DNA of 36,762 nt from a virus. Of this stretch, positions 31,004 through 36,762 are shown piece by piece. A program made the translations under genes and the position numbers. How positions within the stretch are numbered: the stretch's first letter is position 1; every line of letters starts with the position of its first letter. The notes beneath the pieces were generated by a model. The model saw only the letters and a program-made list of their open reading frames with translations. It was not told the DNA's origin and made no database searches. The stretch lies in IMG/VR virus record IMGVR_UViG_3300048837_000315, positions 1 through 36,762 of that record; one strand, given 5' to 3'.

Positions 31004-31008
31004 GCAAC

Positions 31009-31737
31009 CTAAAAAGACAGCGTACCCTGTTTGATACTTTCTGTAATTCGTTTGATTGCCTTATCAATATATTCTTTGTCGATTTCACACGCTGTTAAGT
31101 GTAAATTCATTTTATCTAATCGGTTTGCTTTATCAACCGCCAAAGCAATTGAGCCGCTCCCAAAGTGGGTGTCTAAAATTTTCATTCCTTCGGTTGCAAA
31201 GTTTCTAATCGTCCAGTCGTATAAATCTATTGGCTTTTGCGAAATATGTATCCTGTCGCTTTGGTTGCTGTTAATTTTTATATATTTTGTATGCCTGTCA
31301 AAAGATGTCCAAGCAACTTCCATTTGGCTCATAGATGGAATATATGTCATTTTATTCCAGCAAATTAAACATCGAGTGTTTTCAAGGTAGTTAATAAAAT
31401 AATTTCCACCCCAAATAATTTGGTTTTTTGATACCCTTCTTAGTTCGTCAAAATATTCTTTAGGTGGCGTTTCTCTATCCCAGTTCATTCCACCTTTTCT
31501 TGCAAATCTCCGTAAATTATTACCGCTTTTTGTTTCAATAGCGTTTCTATTATCAACTCCACCATTAATCCCATAAGGTGGGTCAACAATAGCCAAGTCA
31601 AAGTATTTATCAGGGTATTGCTTCATAATTTCCATACAATCAGCGTGGAAAAGAGAAAGAAAAGGCAGCCGATAACACGTGCTATAAGCAATAGCGGGTT
31701 CGTCTGTAATTTGAAGTTTTGTATCTCGTTCTATCAT
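31009..31737 (-). CDS. DNA amino-methyltransferase, cassette-borne
   Basis: 242 residues. Motif IV is DPPYG near residue 53, HISQKP near 160, and motif I ILDTHFGSGS near 185: the beta-type N4/N6 order. Closely related to the neighbouring cassette gene (shared RVSKNQIIWGGNYF and VAWTSFDRH blocks), so a duplication or paired acquisition is likely. It probably modifies phage DNA to evade restriction. The first 20-25 residues are encoded in an attC-like loop and arm. A+T-rich relative to phage neighbours. Confidence 0.88.
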   Translation of the reverse strand: MIERDTKLQITDEPAIAYSTCYRLPFLSLFHADCMEIMKQYPDKYFDLAIVDPPYGINGGVDNRNAIETKSGNNLRRFARKGGMNWDRETPPKEYFDELRRVSKNQIIWGGNYFINYLENTRCLICWNKMTYIPSMSQMEVAWTSFDRHTKYIKINSNQSDRIHISQKPIDLYDWTIRNFATEGMKILDTHFGSGSIALAVDKANRLDKMNLHLTACEIDKEYIDKAIKRITESIKQGTLSF

Positions 31738-31800
31738 TTGTTTAAATTTGAAAGTTTATCACTCGTATTCCGCTACTGCTCATAGCACCATACGTTAGCA
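31670..31800. repeat. attC-like site between the two amino-methyltransferase cassettes
   Basis: CGATAAC, 2-nt spacer, arm GTGCTATAAGCAATAGCGG, 72-nt loop, arm CCGCTACTGCTCATAGCAC, 5-nt spacer, GTTAGCA. A/G differences at arm positions 8 and 13. Holds the start codon of the gene to its left. Confidence 0.75.
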
Positions 31801-31806
31801 ACAACC

Positions 31807-32523
31807 CTAAAAGAGCCGAAGTTGACGCTTGTACTGTTTAAAACGCTTTTCTTGTTCATCGAAATATTGTTTATCAATTTCAAATCCTACAAAGTTAAAC
31901 CCGCCTTTATCACAGGAAATTCTTATACTTCCACCGCCTAAATGAGTATCTAAAATCAAATCTCCTTCCTTTGCAAAATTTGATAAAGTCCAATCATATA
32001 ACGCCACTGGCTTTTGTGTCGGGTGTATCTTTTTATCAATCGGTTTTAAAACAAAACCAGCATTGTTACAGTATTCAAATTTCTTTGCGTGTTTATCAAA
32101 TGATGTCCAAGCATATTCTAAATTTGAGTAGTTTTCTACAAATCTCACTTTATCCCAAACTATAAAACACCTGCATTCGGGTAGTCCAAAATAGTTTCCA
32201 CCCCACACTATTTGATTTTTAGATACTCTGAAAAGCTCATCCCAATATTCCTGATTTGGTTTAACATCCCAACTTTTACCGTTTTCAGAATAAAGCTGAT
32301 GAAACTTTGCATTGCTTTTGGTATGGCTTCCACCCCCTTTGCTTATTCTGTCTTCAATTCCATAAGGCGGGTCAACTATTGCCAAATCAAAGTAGTTATC
32401 TGCAAAGCGTTTTAAACCCTGCACGCAATCCTCGTTAAAGACAATGGAAAAAGGGCAGTTGCTAACATCGGGTATAACCAATGGCGGGTTTGTAGGTAAT
32501 TGTAAGTTATTTGCTTCGTTCAT
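31807..32523 (-). CDS. DNA amino-methyltransferase, cassette-borne, paralogue of its neighbour
   Basis: 238 residues from the ATG at 32523; an in-frame upstream ATG at 32565 lies within the attC-like arm and is less likely. Motif IV DPPYG near residue 50, HPTQKP near residue 170, motif I LDTHLGGGSI near residue 195. The middle block RVSKNQIVWGGNYFGLPECR and AWTSFDKH mirrors the adjacent enzyme. Its specificity is unknown. The start codon lies in a hairpin loop, so the N-terminus is site-encoded. Confidence 0.87.
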   Translation of the reverse strand: MNEANNLQLPTNPPLVIPDVSNCPFSIVFNEDCVQGLKRFADNYFDLAIVDPPYGIEDRISKGGGSHTKSNAKFHQLYSENGKSWDVKPNQEYWDELFRVSKNQIVWGGNYFGLPECRCFIVWDKVRFVENYSNLEYAWTSFDKHAKKFEYCNNAGFVLKPIDKKIHPTQKPVALYDWTLSNFAKEGDLILDTHLGGGSIRISCDKGGFNFVGFEIDKQYFDEQEKRFKQYKRQLRLF

Positions 32524-32589
32524 TCTGTATCGTATTTTGAAAGTTTTGTACTCGTAATCCGCCACTGGTCATACCCGTAGCCGTTAGCT
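32460..32589. repeat. attC-like site between cytosine- and amino-methyltransferase cassettes
   Basis: TGCTAAC, 2-nt spacer, arm CGGGTATAACCAATGGCGG, 71-nt loop, arm CCGCCACTGGTCATACCCG, 5-nt spacer, GTTAGCT. Same two A/G differences. Confidence 0.75.
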
Positions 32590-32596
32590 GCAAGTG

Positions 32597-33679
32597 CTAC
32601 GTTCCCGTTTTCAATGAAGGTTCGTGCATATAAGCCGTAATAATATTTTTTTCTTCCCCACGCTCTTTGTCTGCTTGGGCAGCCATTTGGTTAAAGATGT
32701 GGGCGATTACATCAACCGTCCAACCGTTTCCAAGCATTCGGTATCTTTGAGTATTACTAACACAAGCCGTATAATTATCAGGTACTGTTTGCAGTCTTTC
32801 GCATTCAGTAGGTGTAAGTTTTCTAAACCTAATACCATCTATTTCATAATATGGTCTTCCGTCAGGTTCATAAACAACATTATTGTCCTTTTGTACGGTT
32901 GTTAAAGCATTGGTTTTTCCATCATACCTAACCTCAATCCTTTGCTTTGTAAGTCCAGCAGTTTTCATTTTGCCGTCTTGCCTTTTTCCATCCACAACAT
33001 ATCTTCCACGCATAGCACCACACAAAACAAGTAATCCTTGTTTATTTCTCGTAACCATACTTTTTGCATTTTCTTTGTAAAGCGTGCTTAATATTGTTTG
33101 TGATTTTTCCTTTAGCACGCCACCATCTTCAACAATATTCTGCAAAAGTATTTCCTTGTCATTTGGTTGCTCAATGTTTGGTATGTTAGTCCAGTAAAGT
33201 CGTTTTCTATTTTGAGCAGAAACTAAAGCACTATTTATAAAAATTGGTTCAACACCTAAATGGTCTGTAATTATTTGCTCATACTCTTTTTTCATTAGTA
33301 CATTTTCGAGTAAAAAGTATTTGGGCTTTGTTTCTTTCAATAGTCGCACAAATTCAAAGAACAATTTACTTCTTGGGTCGTCAAAGTTCAGTTGTTTACC
33401 AGCAAAGCTAAATCCTTGACAAGGGCTTCCGCCAATCAATAAATCAATCTTTGGTAAGTCAGTACCCTTTACTTTGGTTACATCGCCAATGTGCTTTGTG
33501 TTTGGGTAGTTGTATTTAGTTACTTGCATTGCATATTTATCAATTTCAGATGCAAAGTAGTTGTTTACCTTAATGCCTAATTTATCGAGTGCAATTTGTC
33601 CGCAAGACATTCCGTCAAAAAGAGAGAGTACGTTAATGCCCTCGCTCAAAAAAATATTATTACTACGTTCGTTTTTCAT
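32597..33679 (-). CDS. C5-cytosine DNA methyltransferase, cassette-borne
   Basis: 360 residues. Motif I LSLFDGMSCGQIAL near residue 18, catalytic motif IV SPCQG with C87, motif VI ENV near residue 124, and the later VSAQNRKRLYWTNI block. C-terminal motifs IX-X (TPTECERLQTVPDNYTA, then MLGNGWTVDVIAHI) are present, so the enzyme looks complete. The VSAQNR-R-YW signature is found in a DNMT3-like subgroup. Start lies after, not inside, the adjacent site. Long tail after motif X is charged and low-complexity. Likely role is to block restriction. Confidence 0.9.
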   Translation of the reverse strand: MKNERSNNIFLSEGINVLSLFDGMSCGQIALDKLGIKVNNYFASEIDKYAMQVTKYNYPNTKHIGDVTKVKGTDLPKIDLLIGGSPCQGFSFAGKQLNFDDPRSKLFFEFVRLLKETKPKYFLLENVLMKKEYEQIITDHLGVEPIFINSALVSAQNRKRLYWTNIPNIEQPNDKEILLQNIVEDGGVLKEKSQTILSTLYKENAKSMVTRNKQGLLVLCGAMRGRYVVDGKRQDGKMKTAGLTKQRIEVRYDGKTNALTTVQKDNNVVYEPDGRPYYEIDGIRFRKLTPTECERLQTVPDNYTACVSNTQRYRMLGNGWTVDVIAHIFNQMAAQADKERGEEKNIITAYMHEPSLKTGT

Positions 33680-33712
33680 ATCAAAGTTTATCGTTTAAAA
33701 TCCGCACTAGAC

Positions 33713-33807
33713 AGCTAACATGGTATATAAAAAATAGCCTATGAAAGGTCGGTGCATAATATCAAAGTTTGTGGTCAGGCTACTTTTCATATACCTGTCC
33801 GTTACAG
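33713..33807. repeat. attC-like site between the two cytosine-methyltransferase cassettes
   Basis: AGCTAAC, 2-nt spacer, arm GGTATATAAAAAATAGCCT, 36-nt loop, arm AGGCTACTTTTCATATACC, 5-nt spacer, GTTACAG. A/G differences at positions 8 and 13. The loop is shorter than in the other long sites. Confidence 0.75.
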
Positions 33808-33813
33808 GCAATA

Positions 33814-34785
33814 CTACCACACTGCATATTTCAGAATGTGTGCGATAATATCAACTGTCCAACCATCGCCAATACAATCATACGCTTCATCGTAATTTAA
33901 TATCGAAGTATAGCCAATTGGTAATGTTTGTAATTTTTCGAGTTCATTTTGTGAAAGATAGCGATAAACACCATCTTTCAATAAGTAGTTTTCGTTCCAT
34001 TTTTTATGTCCATTTGCTGTTAAGCATCCGCTTTTGGGATATGGATTTACTCTTGTGTATCCTTTCTCAATGCTTTTTTTGCCACTTTCATTTGTAAGCC
34101 AATCAATTCTGCTTTTATCGGCAGTTTGTCCATCAAATTCAAAAACATCTCTTGTTGTTATTCCTTTGTCAATTGGTTGTTTTATTCCTGGAATATTTGT
34201 CCAATAATATCTCGGTCTATTTTGTGCAGAAACCAACCTGCTATTTATGGAAATTGGCATTACACCTAATGTTTCCGTAATTATTTTAGTTGCTTCTTTA
34301 TTTCCATGTGTGTTTTCAAAAAGGAAATAAACGTCTGGGTTTTCAATTTGTATTTCTCTCAAAACTCTAACAGCGTCATAAAATAATTTACTTTCATCAT
34401 GTTCTAATCCTTCTTGGTTTTTATTTAATCTTGAAATACCCTTACAAGGCGAACCAGCTAAAAATAAATGAATGTCGTCTTCAATAAATCTTACGTGAGA
34501 AGACGCTAAATCAACTTCAATCCCAATTTTAGTATAATGCACATTTCTAACATCACCCAATTGTATTGTTTTTGGGTAGTTGTTATTTGTGCATTTTATT
34601 GCATGTGGTTTTATTTCACAAGCAAAGTATTTATTTACCTTATGTCCAGCTCTTTCTAATGCTATTTGCCCACAACTAATGCCATCAAAAAAAGATAACA
34701 CATTAATACCGTACTGCCTGTAACACGGTATAAAACCAATAGCGGTTTCGGTGGTGTTCGGAGCGTTTGTTGTATCTATATTCAT
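33814..34785 (-). CDS. C5-cytosine DNA methyltransferase with altered motif IV, cassette-borne
   Basis: 323 residues. Motif I LSFFDGISCGQIAL, catalytic C114 within SPCKG: the usual Gln after Cys is Lys here. Later ENTHGNK, VSAQNRPRYYWTNI and the C-terminal CIGDGWTVDIIAHI block are intact. Related to the neighbouring enzyme. The Q-to-K change could alter activity or be tolerated in this subgroup; sequence alone does not decide. The N-terminal 20 residues are encoded by the adjacent site. Confidence 0.88.
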   Translation of the reverse strand: MNIDTTNAPNTTETAIGFIPCYRQYGINVLSFFDGISCGQIALERAGHKVNKYFACEIKPHAIKCTNNNYPKTIQLGDVRNVHYTKIGIEVDLASSHVRFIEDDIHLFLAGSPCKGISRLNKNQEGLEHDESKLFYDAVRVLREIQIENPDVYFLFENTHGNKEATKIITETLGVMPISINSRLVSAQNRPRYYWTNIPGIKQPIDKGITTRDVFEFDGQTADKSRIDWLTNESGKKSIEKGYTRVNPYPKSGCLTANGHKKWNENYLLKDGVYRYLSQNELEKLQTLPIGYTSILNYDEAYDCIGDGWTVDIIAHILKYAVW

Positions 34786-34848
34786 TCTGCTAATTTGATA
34801 AGTTATTACTATTTATTCCGCTACTGGTCTTATACCCAGCCGTTAGCG
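34718..34848. repeat. attC-like site upstream of the second cytosine methyltransferase
   Basis: CTGTAAC, 2-nt spacer, arm GGTATAAAACCAATAGCGG, 72-nt loop, arm CCGCTACTGGTCTTATACC, 5-nt spacer, GTTAGCG. A/G differences at positions 8 and 13; start codon in the loop. Confidence 0.75.
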
Positions 34849-34878
34849 GTAAGCATAAGACTGCCTACCGCTTTGAAA

Positions 34879-35340
34879 CTATTCATCATCTTTTGCGCTG
34901 ATAAATCCGTCAGGTAATTTGATGATAATTCCAGTACAATAAACATCTTTATCTTCCATTACTTTGAAATTTAGATGCTCGATATTATCAGCTACTTTAT
35001 AACTAAAAGCTCCACTTTCGTCTATATTGTAGCCATCAATTGTTTCGCCTGTTTTTTCAATTGTACCACACCAAAAAATCTTCAACCCTAATTGTTTTGC
35101 TTCTTTTTTCAATTGCTTATCGCTTGCATCTTTAGCAAGGTCGCAACCGTCCCAGCCTTCTGAGTGTTCGCAATAGTCAGTTAAATAACTTTCAGCACCA
35201 TAAGCATACATTAAGTCATCGCTACCGCCAACAATTACAACTATGCCGTTTTCTTTTGCTAATTTTTCAGCTTCGTCTGGTATGTGTCTTGAATATTGAA
35301 TACCATCGCATAATTTGTGAATTTGTTCTAAAATTTCCAT
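34879..35340 (-). CDS. Unknown protein, cassette-borne
   Basis: 153 residues, acidic, mixed alpha/beta. Segments such as IVVIVGGSDDLMYAYGAESY and the later KVMEDKDVYCTGIIIKL are recurrent in cassette-like hypothetical proteins, from memory only. No catalytic motif seen. Flanked on both sides by attC-like sites, so a complete gene cassette. Confidence 0.75.
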   Translation of the reverse strand: MEILEQIHKLCDGIQYSRHIPDEAEKLAKENGIVVIVGGSDDLMYAYGAESYLTDYCEHSEGWDGCDLAKDASDKQLKKEAKQLGLKIFWCGTIEKTGETIDGYNIDESGAFSYKVADNIEHLNFKVMEDKDVYCTGIIIKLPDGFISAKDDE

Positions 35341-35388
35341 ATATTTAATTTTTAATTGTTTATAATTTATTAATTACTAATGCCTAAC

Positions 35389-35442
35389 CGCTAACATCAA
35401 GTATGTAACACTACGCGATTACATACTTGCGTAACGTTAGGC
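35389..35442. repeat. Short attC-like hairpin
   Basis: CGCTAAC, 2-nt spacer, perfect 11-bp stem CAAGTATGTAA/TTACATACTTG around a 10-nt loop, 6-nt spacer, GTTAGGC. The right core lies on the stop codon of the next cassette gene. No A/G differences and shorter than the others. Confidence 0.7.
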
Positions 35443-35715
35443 AACATTTAAAGAAGCCAGTAGCTCCTCTGGTGTTTGCCCTCTATCTAACGATTCGTCA
35501 ACGCAGTTCATCCAACAAACACCATCTCCATCATCAAAATGTGAACGGTGCTTACTTAGTAATTCTTGACAAGTTGGACACTCCCTCCATGTTTGGAGAC
35601 CATCACTCGTATTTACTTGTGTCCTCATTTTAGTTCCTACATCAAATACACGCCCACAAGCAGAGCAGTTATGTTTTTTTCGAGTAGTAACTATTTTATC
35701 GCTTAAAATATCCAT
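35437..35715 (-). CDS. Cys-rich small protein, cassette-borne
   Basis: 92 residues with CSAC near residue 17, CPTC near 47 and a late WMNC, consistent with a zinc ribbon. Ends DGQTPEELLASLNVA-like with its TAA inside the attC core. Possibly a regulator or antirestriction protein, but nothing specific is seen. Confidence 0.75.
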   Translation of the reverse strand: MDILSDKIVTTRKKHNCSACGRVFDVGTKMRTQVNTSDGLQTWRECPTCQELLSKHRSHFDDGDGVCWMNCVDESLDRGQTPEELLASLNVA

Positions 35716-35728
35716 AATTAAAAACGTT

Positions 35729-35859
35729 GCCTAACACACGGTAGCAGTAATACGGGTGTTAGTGGTTATTTGAAATATACTGCATTTTATAATCTTTTGT
35801 GCCGTTGGATAGGTTCGTACAGTTAAATCCCGTACTACTGCTACCGTCAACCGTTATTT
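35729..35859. repeat. attC-like site at the right edge of the large array
   Basis: GCCTAAC, 2-nt spacer, arm ACGGTAGCAGTAATACGGG, 72-nt loop, arm CCCGTACTACTGCTACCGT, 5-nt spacer, GTTATTT. The arms differ only at position 13 (A/G). The right core overlaps the TAA stop of the next phage gene. Confidence 0.75.
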
Positions 35860-36021
35860 TTTCATTGATTTTACAAACATATCAAAACTTTCCCCCTGCA
35901 CCGCCGCTACCATTGCGGCCCGGATCAGTTCGATCACAAGCGGGTCATTCAGCAACTTCCGTCGGCGAGTCTGGATCGGCACGCGGAAGGTCAGCCACGG
36001 CGGGTAAAATTTGCGGGTCAT
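35854..36021 (-). CDS. Small basic protein of unknown function
   Basis: 55 residues: MTRKFYPPWLTFRVPIQTRR, then a helical stretch (DPLVIELIRAAMVAAVQGES) and a basic end. Its TAA stop is also the core of the array's right boundary, which marks the insertion point. Function unknown. Confidence 0.65.
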   Translation of the reverse strand: MTRKFYPPWLTFRVPIQTRRRKLLNDPLVIELIRAAMVAAVQGESFDMFVKSMKK

Positions 36022-36290
36022 TTCTGTTCCTCCGGTTTGAGTAGTTCTGATTTAAGCCAGTAGTAAAGTTCCCGCCTATTCTTTAGCATAACCATGTCCG
36101 AAAAATACTGTCGATCCGGCCACCTCCGTTCCAGTTCCTCGCGGAATATCTTGTCGCGGTCAGGTAAAAATTGTGCTATTGAAATTTCAAAACAGCGCAA
36201 CAATGCCTCTTCATCCGAGTTTAGGTGTTGGCCGAGGATACCCCTCACATCGGCCAAAAGCATTGATTTCAATTCATTTGGTATTTTCAT
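36018..36290 (-). CDS. Unknown early-region protein
   Basis: 90 residues, helical and charged (MKIPNELKSMLLADVRGILG, then a long Arg/Glu helix). 4-bp overlaps with both neighbours. No motif recognised. Confidence 0.7.
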   Translation of the reverse strand: MKIPNELKSMLLADVRGILGQHLNSDEEALLRCFEISIAQFLPDRDKIFREELERRWPDRQYFSDMVMLKNRRELYYWLKSELLKPEEQK

Positions 36291-36640
36291 GGCTTTTCGG
36301 TTTTAGGCGGTTCTGGCAAATATCTCCAATGGGTAATTTTTGTATGTCGTCCGTATGCGTATTGACATATCCATCCAGATTCGTCGTAATTAGCAACTTT
36401 TTGAAATTGCTCGTAATGTTCTGGCGGAATTGATTCAATCAAAACTAATACGCCTCCCAATCCAACTTCCGGTAATCGTTCGCCGACCGGTATCCATTCA
36501 TCCGCCTCCGGTATGGATTGGTATGATTCGGATTGTTTTTTAATCGCCTTTATCGCGTAATCAATGGCCTCAAATATACGCTCTGATCCGCGTCCGGCCT
36601 TTAGCAATTTTAGTGCTTCGATCGCTTCTGTGTTTGTCAT
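36287..36640 (-). CDS. DUF551-like protein
   Basis: 117 residues from the ATG at 36640, preceded by GGAGG 7-8 bp upstream; an earlier in-frame start exists but reads through the ribosome site. The block WIPVGERLPEVGLGGVLVLI followed by ITHWRYLPEPP is the DUF551 signature, common in phage small proteins and of unknown function. The N-terminal 50 residues are helical. Confidence 0.8.
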   Translation of the reverse strand: MTNTEAIEALKLLKAGRGSERIFEAIDYAIKAIKKQSESYQSIPEADEWIPVGERLPEVGLGGVLVLIESIPPEHYEQFQKVANYDESGWICQYAYGRHTKITHWRYLPEPPKTEKP

Positions 36641-36762
36641 CGTTTGTCCTCCACCCGTACCCATGCCAGCACCGTGAATCCGGGTCTTAATTGGTTAAGT
36701 TCGGCTCTCGTTCCAGTGACAGTCTGCTGTGGCTGTCCGGTGTACTGAATGATCCAGTTATA
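36637..36762 (-). CDS. Partial small protein, cut by the right window edge
   Basis: The C-terminal 41 residues of a minus-strand gene (YNWIIQYTGQPQQTVTGTRA, ending in VRVEDKR) run to the right edge. Its TGA overlaps the ATG of the DUF551-like gene by 4 bp. No family recognised. Confidence 0.6.
   Translation of the reverse strand, partial: YNWIIQYTGQPQQTVTGTRAELNQLRPGFTVLAWVRVEDKR

Noticed and set aside
30954-35859. Transposon or insertion sequence as the cause of the methyltransferase cluster
   Set aside because: No transposase, no terminal inverted repeats bounding the whole block, and no target-site duplication was seen; boundaries recur between every gene, which fits cassettes better.

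Overview
This window is most likely part of the genome of a tailed double-stranded DNA phage, probably a siphovirus, of a Bacteroidota host. No phage is named because nothing could be searched. The phage call rests on a packaging and virion block (small and large terminase, portal, scaffold, major capsid protein, tape measure, distal tail and a collagen-like fibre). The Bacteroidota call rests on repeated promoters of the form TTTG-N20-TANNTTTG (minus-strand reading) and on few Shine-Dalgarno sites. Every credible gene lies on the minus strand, so transcription runs from high to low coordinates.

Layout in transcription order. 36762-35854: small genes (a partial ORF, a DUF551-like protein, two unknowns). 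35859-30954: a tandem array of six cassette-like units: Cys-rich protein, 153-aa unknown, two C5-cytosine methyltransferases and two paralogous amino-methyltransferases. Each unit is bounded by an imperfect palindrome resembling an integron attC site. 30931-24441: early-type small genes: a mini-lipoprotein, single-TM microproteins, an RNA ligase next to a calcineurin-type phosphoesterase, Cys-motif proteins, a DUF3310-like protein, a tRNA-like RNA and a repeat-rich control region. 24349-21199: small terminase, a roughly 1.1-kb gap, large terminase and a small unknown. 21221-20517: lipoprotein. 20522-19318: a second, two-unit cassette insertion (59-aa Cys protein and an amino-methyltransferase). 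19299-14020: zinc-ribbon protein, HExxH peptidase, a virion protein, portal, two connector-region proteins, scaffold and capsid. 13986-10820: an independent transcription unit with a WbpG/PseA-like sugar amidotransferase, a 91-aa unknown, a DUF115/MptE-like protein and a GT4-like glycosyltransferase. 10815-1: tail genes, tape measure and fibre.

The most notable content is the pair of cassette arrays. Six of the eight palindromes have 19-bp arms with A/G differences at the same two arm positions (8 and 13), one has a single such difference, and one is a short perfect hairpin. In all eight the left spacer is 2 nt and the right spacer 5 nt (6 nt in the shortest). The differences are A-C mismatches if the plus strand folds but T-G wobbles if the minus strand folds. 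Both arrays begin with near-identical half-sites (42 of 49 bases) carrying 15-bp repeats and end exactly on the TAA stop of a phage gene. In five sites the start codon of the downstream gene lies in the hairpin loop, so the site encodes the N-terminus. No integrase is visible in the window. The methyltransferases plausibly protect phage DNA from host restriction, and the arrays suggest that an integron-like system supplied them.

Limits: family calls come from motifs read by eye; base composition, codon use and RNA folds were judged by inspection, not computed.
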